Source: Collybia mongolica
Taxonomy: Eukaryota > Basidiomycota > Agaricomycetes > Agaricales > Clitocybaceae
DNA length: 64,000 nt
NCBI GenBank assembly: GCA_013420905.1
Contig: JAAXNY010000014.1
Location: 1 to 64,000 of the forward strand
Direction of reading: 5' to 3'
Shown here: positions 47,146 through 58,300 of the stretch, piece by piece
Position numbering within the stretch: the first letter of the stretch is position 1
How the letters are laid out: every line of letters begins with the position of its first letter
Notes under the pieces: model-generated
What the model was told of the DNA's origin: nothing
Databases searched by the model: none
Seen by the model: the letters and a program-made list of their open reading frames with translations, nothing else
Program-made: the position numbers and the translations under genes

Positions 47146-47610
47146 TCAAGACAAATCCCTATCATCACAACAAACCTCCATGGCAACCGAAGTCTCCCAA
47201 TCTCCTGTATCATTATCAACCTGAACCTGAGTGTTGGCAGGTGCCCCGATGTCGCCATTTTGATGTGCACTTTTCAGAATTTGGAGTACCTCAAATGCAT
47301 CGGGGGTGAGGCAGCTGCGGCGAGCTGTCCCAGTGATCCCACCACCTGAAAATGCATGCTCCGAGGGTGTCGCAGAACCCTGGATGGCAAGGTAGTCCCA
47401 GGCCATCCAAGCCCAAGTAGGATAATGGTGTGGCGCAGAGTTCTTCTGTAACAGTATTGGTATGTGTGACAATGAATATTTAGGGAGGACGTACACCCCA
47501 ATATCCAATGACATCGACAACTCCATCTTCAAGAGGGCTCTCCAGATACTTCTTAAATTCATCACGAGGATTGGCTTTCCCACGTTCTGCATCATGGCGG
47601 TTGGATGATC
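47146..47610 (-). pseudogene. hAT transposase C-terminal fragment
   Basis: An upstream segment RGKANPRDEFKKYLESPL and VVDVIGYWG is joined across an apparent intron (GTGTAC...TTACAG, about 47456-47507) to HHYPTWAWMAWDYLAIQG. It then runs SATPSEHAFSGGG, TARRSCLTPDAFEVLQILK. This is the C-terminal dimerisation region of another hAT family, distinct from that at 23549-24021. Several residues that are usually Arg are Trp or His here (WAWMAW, SEHAF), consistent with CpG decay. No core domain was recognised upstream on the minus strand up to 49 kb, and termini were not identified, so this is a remnant. Confidence 0.72.
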
Positions 47611-47614
47611 ATTT

Positions 47615-48385
47615 TAGTTTTGAGTGCTAGTAATCTGATGTGTTAAACAGTGGCTAGGCCAATGCTCAGATTTTCGCATAACTCAGCATTACCTAGTTAT
47701 CGTTACAGATATCGTTCATAGTTTTGTGTCGTGTTGGCCACACACCAAAGGGAAATAATGCAAGCGCTATATAACTCACTGGATACCCAACACAATGCCA
47801 TATGCCAGCACCTATCCAGTGTCTGTCATGTTCTTGGTTGCTGAAACATACTTGACATCAGAGGACCATTCCCTACTCACAGCCGGTGTTCCTTTGGTCG
47901 ACTATGACGAGGGGAATTGCAAAAGTCATAGCTTGTAGGTTTCGGGAACATGCTCGTACGTAACGAGGAATCATCAAAAAGGATGGGCTGGATGCATGGT
48001 GGGAGAGGGACAAAAAAGACACATATAACATACGTTTAGCCTGGGGCTCTTGAAGTTTGTTGGACCATTGAAGCGTTGAAGCTCCTGGAAACAGCCGGGT
48101 CTGATAATAACATGGAGTGGGTATACATATACCATGCAGTTTACTTGATTGTATCCGCCCTAGCGCTTGATTCCATGCTGCTTCAAAGTCCCTCTGAACA
48201 AAAAGCATTGACACTTTTTGGAGAGATTGCAGGGGCACATCTAACAATCCATGACCGGTCTATTGAGTACAACTGAAAAGTGCACACATTGCCACATCAG
48301 CACCCAGCACCCTGCTTTGGTTCGGTGACTCCCTTCCTATCCAGCATTACTACTGAGGCAGTGATCACGGATGGGAGGCCTGGTG
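47615..48385. other. No supported gene
   Basis: Longest frame is 124 codons on the minus strand (48247-47873), which does not resemble the hAT core that might be expected here. Nothing else was recognised. Confidence 0.4.
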
Positions 48386-48391
48386 CTGCAA

Positions 48392-48562
48392 CTGTCCACA
48401 GTCCGGTCCGGGCCAGGTCTGCCCTATTTTTGCTGGACCTGGCCCTGGCCCTGTCCAAAGGGGCCAATCCACTCATATGCTGGCCCTGGCCCGGCCCTCG
48501 GGGTCAGCCCCAGGTTGACCCGGGTCCGTGAGGTCCTGACCTGGACCGCGGACAGTCTACCA
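48392..48562. repeat. GC-rich GGCCCTGGCCC block with inverted ends, possible small hAT-type element
   Basis: About 170 bp rich in GGCCC, CCTGG and GGTCC words. The ends form an imperfect inverted repeat, ACTGTCCACAGTCC on the left and the complement of ACTGTCCGCGGTCC on the right. Flanks TGGTGCTG and TGGTGCAT agree at six of eight bases. Sequence composition differs sharply from its AT-rich surroundings. Confidence 0.4.
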
Positions 48563-49257
48563 GTGGTGCATCAAAGCTGAACAAAAATTTTCACCTGTGA
48601 TCAAATACAACCAAACAATGGCAGCTAAGCGACACAACAAAGCAGCGCAGAAGATTAACCTTCTGCCAATAAACCTGGACTTCCCATTGCTTCTCATAAA
48701 CATGGCAAGGAGATAAAAGTACAAGTCCTTCTGCTGAAAGACCGATGTTCCAACCGCTGAGGTAGTGATCGACTCATCATCTAACGTTGAAAATGAAATG
48801 GTTGGCACTTACAGGAAAATGGCTTGTTATAATTTGTAACACGCTTCGTCAGATAGTGGAGCTGTTTGGATCCAAGCATCGTGCCAATAGCCATAGATTG
48901 AATACTAGTATGAGTTGCAATAATATGCAGATGAGAAATAAATCAGCATCTTTTTCCTACTATTACCACACATAAGGTCCCTCTCAACATCTATAGAATC
49001 CCTAATACAACTGAACATTTCTTTCACTGCCCGTCAAACTTGGTTTCAAGCTATGATAGACCTCCAGAAACTCACTGGCCTCTTTCTGCATTGATGCGAG
49101 TGTTGAGGTGCTGACATTTATTTTCTGAGCTTGGCAAAAGTGGTGAGAGCCATGAGTGGCACATCTTCCACTGCAATTTCTCTCAAGTGAGCGAAAACAA
49201 TGGGTGTAAGGAAGAAGTATATCACAAAGAGTACATCAGTAAACTGGCAAATTAATT

Positions 49258-49346
49258 TCCAGGTTTCCGCTGGTTTCTGTTGGTTTTCAGGTTTCCAAGA
49301 ACTTGGAAACCCAGAAACCAGGAAACCTGCACCACCCTACACAAAG
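49258..49346. repeat. GGTTTCC/GGAAACC word cluster (left)
   Basis: Repeated GGTTTCC, CTGGTTTC and complements, with a local inverted pair around CCAAGAACTTGG. It ends in CACCACCCTACA. Read inward this is TAGGGTGGTGCAGG, again hAT-terminus-like. The partner cluster is about 320 bp further on. Between 48565 and 49258 no gene is supported. Confidence 0.45.
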
Positions 49347-49664
49347 CACCAAACAACCCATGTTGCTATGAGCTACCAATAAATTCATGAGTGTGATGAT
49401 CAATGAAATGGTTTACAAAGAAGGAATTAAAGCTGTCCAATGCGTCATGATGAGAAAAATCATCAGGTACCCTAGTGCTACCGCATAGATCAGTCAGCAA
49501 TTTCGGCATACCGCAAAGATTTGTACATTCCTTCAAGCCCTCAGAAAGCATAGTTCCTTCACAGTTGTTCATATGTGTTCGTTTACTCATTACGTGCCCT
49601 CGCCATACTATTTTTCATCTTCCTATACCCTTGTAGATAGCATATGCCATAGATTATGACGTAC

Positions 49665-49830
49665 AACCAAAGTTTCCGAGGTTTTGGTAAGTTTCCCAGG
49701 TTTCTGCTCTGGTGCATCCAGATAGGTTTCCAAGAAAATGGACCTGGGTTGCCAAGTTCCCAAGTTTCTGGGTTTTTGCTGGTTTCCACTGGTTGCTCAA
49801 GTTGAGCAACCTCCAGAAACTAAAACACCC
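49665..49830. repeat. GGTTTCC/GGAAACC word cluster (right)
   Basis: Same vocabulary as the cluster at 49258-49346 (GGTTTCC, AGTTTCC, CTGGTTTCC, and TTGCTCAAGTTGAGCAA as a perfect palindrome near 49793). Together they could be the two subterminal regions of one small element, but clear matching termini and a target duplication were not found. 49830-50500 holds no supported gene. Confidence 0.4.
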
Positions 49831-50500
49831 AATTACTGATGTAGTGGCACTCTTTATATATTTTGTCAGGACAATGTCTATGGTGAATTTTTACGTCGGC
49901 GCCCATATTAACGGGAGTAATTTGGTGGGTATCTTCTCAACTCTGAAGGAAGCCCACCCACCACTATCATGCCATTCCAAAGGTGGTATCCTGCCAGGGC
50001 CACTTCACGTGATCGTGAACAGACCCAAAGCAATGCCCAAGACAATGCAGGGCCTGGAGGTATTACGGCTATGGCTGTTTCAAATTGCTTGACTCTAGAA
50101 AATTTTGCCAAGAATTTCGGATGGGAAGGGTTTTGGAGGGATATCGATCCTGCGAGACAACCCTCTCGCTTGTTGTTGAGACCTTTGATGATTGATTTTA
50201 AGTAATCAATTCCTTGACCTATGTCGGACACCCATCGGAGAGCATTGCGCAAAGAATGCTCTCATCCTGTGTAGAGTAGACCTTGTTCAATGTGCCAGCG
50301 TCAAAACTGAGCCGAGATCGGATTCCGGCTTTTTCGGCAGTTAACAAAAGACTCATGTGAATAGGCATGTGGAATTCAACTTATTCTAAGCAAGTTGGAG
50401 GTACCTGTAGCTTTGTACAAGAGTTGAGAGGTAAGTAGTAACAAGGTTGAAGGAAGATGTGCTGAAAGGCATTTATTTTTATATTTACACCAATCTCCCC

Positions 50501-51671
50501 CACATCAGTAAGATGACAAATTTCTTGTTCACTTTTCGGCACTTTCCGGCACTTTTCGGCTTGACGACAAGTCTGCAAGTTTCCTCTGAAAGTTTTTCCT
50601 ATGTGTGGCATCACAGTACAGCTCCAATACCCAAACTAGGTTTGTAGTTGGTCTTCAGGAATGTATTGAGTATGAAGTTCACCTGTAAGTTGATCCTACA
50701 TATCAAAAGTTGGCCCATAGTTCCGAATTACATTGTCACTATCTGTGATGGCGACAGCAATGGTAAGTAAACACAGCACATGTTCTGTGCTCGGAAACAT
50801 GTAGGTGAAGGCTGTGGGGATATCCTGAGACCAGTCAACATGTTGTTAAGCACACTACTGGAGAAGCAATAAATTTCAAACAAATTTGTGTTGAGAACTT
50901 GTCGAAATTCAGACATAGCTTTTCAGCTGTTCATTTGCACACTTTTCGGACTTGTACAAGCACAAAAAGAAATTTGTATAAACACTGATGCATGCCTGCG
51001 AGCACGGATTAACAAATAAATTTTTCTCTACCAACTTCAACCATAGAGATCGGAATGACAGGCTCAAGGAAGCATAGTTATCCCCGGAAGAGGTTTAAAC
51101 CCTTTGAAGTCAACCAAGTTCATACTGAAATAGCGAGAATCGAATTCAAGTTGAACACGTGCATCAGTGTTTATAGAAATTTCTTTTTGTGCTTGTACAT
51201 GCTTGTACAAGCTTGTACAAGTCCGAAAAGTGTGCAAACAAACAGCTGAAAAGCTATGTCTGAATTTCGACAAGTTCTCAATGCAAATTTGTTTGAAATT
51301 TATTTCTTCTCCAGTAGTGTGCTTAACAACATGTTGACTGGTCTCAGGATATCCCCACAGCCTTTACCTACATGTTTCCGAGCACAGGACATGCGCTGTG
51401 TTTACATACCATTGCCGTTGCTATCACAGATGGTGACAACATAATTCGGAACTATGGGCCGACTTTTGATATGTAGGATCAACTTACAGGTGAACTTCAT
51501 ACTCAATACATTCCTGAAGACCAACTACAAACCTAGTTTGGGTATTGGAGCTGTACTGTGATGCCACACATAGGAAAAACTTTCAGAGGAAACTTGCAGA
51601 CTTGTCGTCAAGCCGAAAAGTGCCGGAAAGTGCCGAAAAGCGAACAAGAAATTTGTCATCTTACTGATGTG
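50501..51671. repeat. 1.17-kb inverted repeat (foldback-like element)
   Basis: The left arm 50501-50994 and right arm about 51157-51671 are reverse complements over roughly 500 bp, separated by about 163 bp. Outer ends read CACATCAGTAAGATGACAAA inward from both sides. A 190-bp comparison shows about a dozen differences plus small indels; the right arm has extra CTTGTACA units. Each arm holds a matching 62-codon open frame (50916-50728 minus, 51256-51444 plus), which follows from the inverted repeat. No clear target duplication was seen at the edges, and no transposase is inside. Confidence 0.9.
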
Positions 51672-51845
51672 CAAGGCCGGAGATCGACCACTGATGTTCG
51701 TCCCGGCTAAACAAGCGCCTCTAACTGGATACCAACACTGACACCAACTGTTACTTGTCCCTTAATACACACGCCGCAGCTGGTATGTTTCGGAAGATTT
51801 GTCAACGTTCTAACGAAATGGATGTTCTCTAGGTATACTCGCATC

Positions 51846-53396
51846 ATGAACCCTCTGCCGGCTGCTGAGGATACTGAAATCAGGTCTCGGCTCGGTCTCG
51901 ATGCTGGCACGTCGAACCAGATCCACTCTATTCAGGAAGAACGTATCATTCGCATGATGGTCTCCGAAGAGAAACGATGTCTCTCTGAGCTCGATCAGGA
52001 GATCGATCGCCTGAATGTGGCCGTCGCCGATCTCCAAAAGAAACGCGAGACCTGCATTGAGCGAACGAACAGATATTCAGTTGCGCTCTCCCCTCACAAA
52101 TATGTACCACCCGAAGTACTCGGCAAAATTTTTCTGCATTCGATAACGAACGGGGGACCCGTACTACCCCCAAAGAAAAACGCTTCCCCTTGGGTATTGC
52201 GTTCGGTTTGTTCACGATGGCGTGCGATAGTTGTTGCGGAACATCGCCTTTGGAGTAACCTGAAAGTGGGAAGGAGTCCTTCTGTTCTTTATCGAACCAT
52301 GCTCATGGATCTCATCCCATTATTATGGACTACAACGCAAACATTCACAACATCGTTAACTTTGAAGACATATGGCAGAAACCTTGACCTTGAGGGTATC
52401 CTTTTGCCATACTGCCATCGTCTTAGCAGTATAACACTTCAGGCACATTTGGAAGAAATTTTGGCGATCCTCTTTATGCCCCAGGTTACTTTCTCCACCT
52501 TACATACTTTGCATTTATCAATCATCCGCCAACGTCGGGACGTAGATGCGCCCCTCATTCCCTTGTCCACGTTTCCAAAGCTCAGAAACATCACTATAGT
52601 GGATAACTCACCAACAAACGATTGGGGGACCTTTTTCTCCCAAATTTCATTGTCACAGCTTACGCATGCAACACTGCTATTCGGAATGAACTTTACGGAC
52701 CTTGAATCCATCATGCAGCAATGTGACAACTTACTTTCCTTGGGTGTTGTATCACCGATATCCGACACCGGATCTATTTCTCGCAATCTAACCATTCGAC
52801 TTCCCAGACTTCGGTCCCTCTCTTTGTCTGTGTCAGGATATCAACATGACTTTAATATTTTACCGGTCCTCCAGACGCCATCGTTGAAGGAATTTACGTT
52901 AGACAACATGGCGCAGAATGAACGTTATGATCGTACCAGAGTTGTCTGGGACCAACGCCGCTTCAGTAATCTGCTCAACCGCTCGGAATGCAACTTGGAG
53001 TCTCTGAACCTCGGCGGCGTCTCAGATATATCGTTTGAGAAACTCTTTTTAGAATTGCCGTGTTTGGTCAACCTCGTGGTGTCCACCGACAACCCTATCC
53101 CTGAAGTTATATTTGTTATGATGACTCAAGGAGAGGTATTGGGAAGACTTAAACGTCTGGATTGTGCGACGCTATCCCCCACCCACTTCCTTCGCCTCCT
53201 AAAGCACCAGTACGAACGCCAGATGCCAGGTGATTATCGCGGATTGACATTTGCCCATGTGTGGTACAATGAAGTCAATGAGACCAATGAATTTTTGGAA
53301 ATATATGATGAGTTGAAGCGAAAATTGGACAACGATGGGAGGATGTTATTAAAGCAAGCCAAGCGTCGCCAGGCAAAGCTACTGCTACAGATATGA
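51846..53396 (+). CDS. F-box/LRR-like protein (second subfamily)
   Basis: Predicted protein of 516 residues. A coiled coil at about residues 30-75 (EEKRCLSELDQEIDRLNVAVADLQKK region) leads into the F-box at about 84-130, with LSPHKYVPPEVLGKIF and VCSRWRAIVV. Repeated leucine-rich segments follow to the C-terminus. It belongs to the large agaricomycete F-box expansion, but to a different subfamily from the three paralogues at 7.8, 39.2 and 53.7 kb. Its C-terminus matches the relic at 6770-7180. An ATG at 51822 is in frame but lies within an apparent 5' UTR intron (GTATGT at 51783, CTAAC, CTCTAG ending at 51832), so I start at 51846. The protein would act as an SCF substrate receptor; its target is unknown. 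The foldback repeat ends only 175 bp upstream. Confidence 0.85.
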   Translation: MNPLPAAEDTEIRSRLGLDAGTSNQIHSIQEERIIRMMVSEEKRCLSELDQEIDRLNVAVADLQKKRETCIERTNRYSVALSPHKYVPPEVLGKIFLHSITNGGPVLPPKKNASPWVLRSVCSRWRAIVVAEHRLWSNLKVGRSPSVLYRTMLMDLIPLLWTTTQTFTTSLTLKTYGRNLDLEGILLPYCHRLSSITLQAHLEEILAILFMPQVTFSTLHTLHLSIIRQRRDVDAPLIPLSTFPKLRNITIVDNSPTNDWGTFFSQISLSQLTHATLLFGMNFTDLESIMQQCDNLLSLGVVSPISDTGSISRNLTIRLPRLRSLSLSVSGYQHDFNILPVLQTPSLKEFTLDNMAQNERYDRTRVVWDQRRFSNLLNRSECNLESLNLGGVSDISFEKLFLELPCLVNLVVSTDNPIPEVIFVMMTQGEVLGRLKRLDCATLSPTHFLRLLKHQYERQMPGDYRGLTFAHVWYNEVNETNEFLEIYDELKRKLDNDGRMLLKQAKRRQAKLLLQI

Positions 53397-53659
53397 TTGG
53401 TTCACTTCACGAGATAACTCGTCGCCGCTTTATCGGGGCGGGGTTAGAAGAGAAGCTGGCTCGAAGATCGTGGTCATTATACATATGCGTTGGTTTCATT
53501 ACGGAATACTTCTTTCAGTGGTACAGTTGTGAACGTATGATTAAACAGGCTGATGTGCATCAACCTCCATACGACAATCGAAGAAAAAATACATGAAATT
53601 TTCACAAAGGTCCTGAGTATCGCTGCATATCCGTAACTGCACGCAATATCTACGGCGTC

Positions 53660-55069
53660 TTAGGTCAGTACGACCCCAACCGTGAGCCCGTTCCGCATCA
53701 GCTTCGGTGCGAGCGCTTCGTACCACTCCTTCTCCAGCGCGAAGTCTTCCTCCGCTATCCTAATTTTCGCATCACGCACTCCTTCGTACTCCCCACCTGG
53801 TGATTTGGACCACCGACTTTTCAAGAAGCGCACGACGGAGTGTATAGAACTTATAGGGATTGTGAGTGTACGAAGCTTCGGAGATAGGTTCATAATTCGT
53901 ATAGCGTCAAGGGATTCTTGCGGGATTGGATCAGTTGAAGGGATGATGAGGGCCTGGAGATAAGGCATAGCTTTTAATAACGAAATAATGTCTGGAGTCT
54001 CGTCCGCAGGGCAATGGAGCATCTCGAGATCACAATTTGAGCGTTCGATGAGGTCGAGGATGCACCTTTGCGAGGCAAGCGCCCATCGTCCGAATGTAAG
54101 GTTCTTTAGTGATGGGGTAATAAGCCGTCCCAGGAATGCGGCGCTGTCCACACCGAACTGTATGGTAATCGAACGAAGATGAGTCAGGCGGATTACAGTG
54201 GGGAGTACGTAGTGGGGCCCTGAGCCATTGACTTGCAGGCCAACGACAAGGTCCTTGAGTTCGACGCATTCGCAAAGAATACGAGAAATAGCGACAGTAG
54301 ATATGGATGAGATGGTCAGGGACGTCAGCTGCGCCCACGGGAATGAGATGACGTCAATTAGGTTCGGATTATGGGAGCCTTCGCGATGTACCTCGACTTT
54401 CCGGAGGCAACGAGCGGTGGTAAATGCAGTAATAGCATTAGCCCCATCAATGTCACTGATCACAGACGCATAAGAGGGCCTGCAGAAATTTAGCACCACG
54501 CTTTCCAAGTGGTTGAACGCGCGAATAGGATGGCGAAGGTGCGCGGGAGAATACCATGCATCAATGGTAATGCGAAGGCCGCGGAGTCGGGAAGGGTACG
54601 TTGAACATAGATCTAGTAATTCAGTCCAGTCTTCGTCACAGCCTGGTGTAATTTGGAGCTCAATCGCTGCATTTCCGCCACGATGAGCCAATATCTCGCG
54701 TATAAATTTGATTGTCGATGGAGGTAAAGGTGAATAGCCTCGTGCGTCTATTCGATGCCATAGCAGAGGTTCTGCCAGGGCAATTTGCCTCCACCGTGAG
54801 CAAACGTGTCCCAGAATCCACGGCAAGGGATCCTGGCTTCGAGATCTGACTTGAATCGTATCGTTGTTCACGCAGTGAGTGAATATCCTGGCCAGGAGTT
54901 CGGGTGGCATTTTCTGGTGAGGGGCAAACATCGGCTGTAGCGTATCCCTTCGCCCTATGTTTGCCACTCGCAAATCTATTAAGACGCCCTGGTCTCCCTG
55001 GAGCTGCGAAGTATTTACATTGAGATGCTTGGGGTCGTTTCCTACATCTGTATAGAGTGCTGGACTCAT
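53660..55069 (-). CDS. F-box protein (subtelomeric paralogue 3)
   Basis: Predicted protein of 469 residues, closely related along its whole length from the F-box on to the proteins at 7817-9259 and 39167-40414. The F-box starts at about residue 50 (FAPHQKMPPELLARIFTHCV, CSRWRQIALAEPLLW). The leucine-rich region and C-terminal EWYEALAPKLMRNG follow. The 49 residues before the F-box lack the coiled-coil character seen in paralogue 1 and may be partly out of the ancestral frame. The ATG at 55069 follows an apparent 5' UTR intron (GTATGATCC near 55146, CTAAC, AACAG). The upstream DNA matches that of paralogue 1 for about 300 bp, so gene and promoter were duplicated together. It is convergent with the F-box gene at 51846-53396, with 263 bp between them. 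Confidence 0.85.
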   Translation of the reverse strand: MSPALYTDVGNDPKHLNVNTSQLQGDQGVLIDLRVANIGRRDTLQPMFAPHQKMPPELLARIFTHCVNNDTIQVRSRSQDPLPWILGHVCSRWRQIALAEPLLWHRIDARGYSPLPPSTIKFIREILAHRGGNAAIELQITPGCDEDWTELLDLCSTYPSRLRGLRITIDAWYSPAHLRHPIRAFNHLESVVLNFCRPSYASVISDIDGANAITAFTTARCLRKVEVHREGSHNPNLIDVISFPWAQLTSLTISSISTVAISRILCECVELKDLVVGLQVNGSGPHYVLPTVIRLTHLRSITIQFGVDSAAFLGRLITPSLKNLTFGRWALASQRCILDLIERSNCDLEMLHCPADETPDIISLLKAMPYLQALIIPSTDPIPQESLDAIRIMNLSPKLRTLTIPISSIHSVVRFLKSRWSKSPGGEYEGVRDAKIRIAEEDFALEKEWYEALAPKLMRNGLTVGVVLT

Positions 55070-55379
55070 ACTTGACAGCCTGTTATGATTACGTTCATGG
55101 TTAGAGGCTAATACTATTACGTTTGGTTATGTGGTGGATCATACCGGAGTGTTATTGGGCGTCGGAGATAAAAAGGGAGGGGGGAAATTTGAATGTGCTA
55201 GGCTAATACTTATATAAGTGGATGCACTAGCGATGTATGTCCTGTGCCGAATGAATGCGAACTGCCGCACGCTACTGTTGTGATCTTGTTCGGCGTTTAA
55301 TGACTTCCCTTGTCACCTAGTATGATTGACGAGAAACACCAGGTAATCGGCGGAAATCGAACTGGAGCCTCTGTAAGTC

Positions 55380-58300
55380 GCGACGCGTTCAGGGTTAGCC
55401 TTGCACGCCACGAGCCAACGTGAAAAACATACGAAAGACCTTACTGGCCTCAGGTGTCGGGTATGCAGTTGCAGAAACGTGGCCTAAATCTTCGTGAGGA
55501 GTAACCCCCTGGTGAGTTTGTAGATAGTGTTGCGTGTGGGACTTGAGGTTCATCCATTCTGTACATATGATTGGGTTTGGTTTGGTGCACGCGTGGGTGT
55601 GGCGAGGGTAGGAATACGTCATCAGCTTGGTTGTGTTGATTGGTGGCAGATGGTCAGGTGCCGTCCGATATGCCCGAAATCAATGTTAAATGCTTGTCGA
55701 GGCGAGATTCTTTAAATTCTATACGCCGTCCGCTGTTCGAGCTCTATTTAATAATATCGACACACTGGAGAATTGATAGGTCTGACGCTTTAATGTGGGA
55801 CGCCTATTCTTCCACTCGATCGGGCTACGGGTAAAGCTTTATTTTCCAAGCCCGTGCGAGTCTGGCTAGAGTCAATGTCGTAACTCTTGATGAGAGCTTA
55901 CAGCCTGGAGGAATGCTTGTCTGAAAGGCGAATATAGATGAGTCTGACTTCTTACAAAATAGACACTAATTCCGTTCTCTTCCCCGAAGTTCTTGCGAAG
56001 TTCTAACCCGCAGTGGTTCTTTTTTCTCATGTCCCTGGAAACCAGAAACGCATAAGTCTACTATCGGTAGTAGTCCATCTTAAGCCTCAGGCAGACCCTC
56101 CCAACATCTCCGTTGAAAATGAATCCAACGCAATTGCCCTATAACCTCTCCACCCTATCATTCTCCCGCTTTATGTAATTTTGGATGTCTAAATCGTGAA
56201 CTGGCGAATCAACGATAACGATAGCCATACCTGAGGTGTAGACTGGTATTTTCCATCTCCATTAAACTTTCGGTCATCAGTGTGGTTCCTGTTCGATATT
56301 CCGGCCTCGAGGTTGAGTCGGTCCTGAGTTTCGGCATTACTGGCGAGCGTTCAGTTCCGTAGAAGGATGTAAAGTAATTAAATGGATGCGTCTCGATGCG
56401 AGTAGTAACGGGGACGCAAATCGGATGGGAGCACTGACCTGGCATTTGTTCACGATGCGCGGTCGGTAACGCCCGCACCTTTGTGGGAGGCAAGGAAATG
56501 CCTTACTCAAGTACAGCTTGGGGACAAAAGATCCTTAGTGACGGCGATTGTGTATTTACAATTGGCAAGCACTGCGTTGGAAGGGTGGTAAGCGCATGCT
56601 TCAAGGTATCCAACATCCGTTGCTGGAAGTATTCAGAATATTGGTGGATCGCTGGCGTTAGGCGTTACTAATTGTTACTTCTCTTCTCAATCTCGAGCGG
56701 GTCAATTTGATGGGTGAGAAGAAGTGCAAAAATGGAGCGCGTTATCCTCACGTTGTTATTTGGCCGTGTTTTTTTTTTTGACTTGATGGTTCATTTTTGC
56801 TGAACATTGACATGGCACACCCAGCGTTCGATGCCACAAGTTCTTTTCACCTCCATCCACACTACATATCTTCTATGGCTTCGATTTTACCGAATTCCCT
56901 AGTGTCACTTGACAGAGCAATCCGACTTCTCTTGGTTGACGGACGGATGCACCTATTAGTTTTCGGCTTTTTTGGGGAGCACCTCGAAGAAGGTACGCTT
57001 GCATTTCCGCTCAGCGTTAAGTCTTAATCTCTCTCCTTGCGTAGGTCCGGAATTACCACCTCCGTCTCTGACATATCTTCTTCGCTAGCTCGTTGGAATT
57101 CGCCAGACACTTCTCAAACATCCCCGTCGATAATTTCACGTACTAACATCTCACTCACTTGCTGCAATCGGTGATGATCAAAAATGGACCAAAAACGTGC
57201 TAGTGTGGATATAAGATGATACTGACCAGAGCTGAGGGCGGCATGTTCGTGAATTTCCGTTTTCTTCTACCGCTAAAGCCACTCGGGGGATCTATCTGAT
57301 CTCCTGTGTTAACTATAGTACGTCTCCCATCCCTGCCTCTGCTCCCCTTCCGTCTTTTATGTCACTTCGTCTCTATTATCCCGTTTGGGCTTTTTTTCTT
57401 CTATTGTTTGCTATCTCTAACTCATGACCTCAGTTCTGCGCTTGTCGTTGCGGCAAGTTTCACAGTTGCATCGCGAATACTCCTCCACGCCTCCTCTCCG
57501 CCTAGTTCTCTCCCGTCGCACCCAGAATACGTGTTTGAGGGTCAATCGCGACTCCGACCCACACCCCGCCTACTCTCCACGTTGTTTTTCGATGTTCCCC
57601 ACCTCCTCCCTCACTGTCCATCATCATGCTCACCCCATACGCCGTATCCTAGGATCTTATATACCTCCCCTTAAAGAATGACAAATACCTTGGATATGCC
57701 TCGATGCTCCGCTACCCCTTTCCCAGCTCGCAGTTTCCCACATCCGCTCTTGTACTTTGCGTCACGCGATATCTCTGCACGTCACTGTCTTGCGACCGCC
57801 CATCACTATGTGCTATGCTCCGCGTTAAACTGATGCCTACACTCTTACAGTGCCTACCTAGAAACACCATGGATTTAAGTGCGATTTTGGTTCTAGCTTT
57901 GGCGCGCCGTGACTTAGTTAGTTTTGTTTGTCATTTGTTGTTATAACTATACCCGCCCATATATTTGTTTTCAGTGTATCCTCATTCCATCACCAACTCA
58001 GAGAAAGTCATCACGGCACACTGGAACATGTGGAAAATATGTACGCTTTCTGTTCATTTCTTTCGTCTATAATTTTTCCCTTTTGATTCCTCAATTCATC
58101 TCTCGGCCTCATTGCATCTGTCACGTCTGAAAATATGTCTATTTTCCCCATCGCCGATCCGGATTGGTTCGTGTTGAATATTGCACGATCCTACACATTG
58201 CGTTATGCAGTGGGCCACATGCGAGGGTCAGTACTCCTGCTCGTGCTGTGGTGTACGACCATATCCGTGGTATGGTTGATATCGTGGTCCAAATTTCGTT

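Noticed and set aside
47873..48247. 124-codon minus-strand frame as the hAT transposase core
   Set aside because: Position would suit, but none of the hAT core motifs could be seen in any frame.
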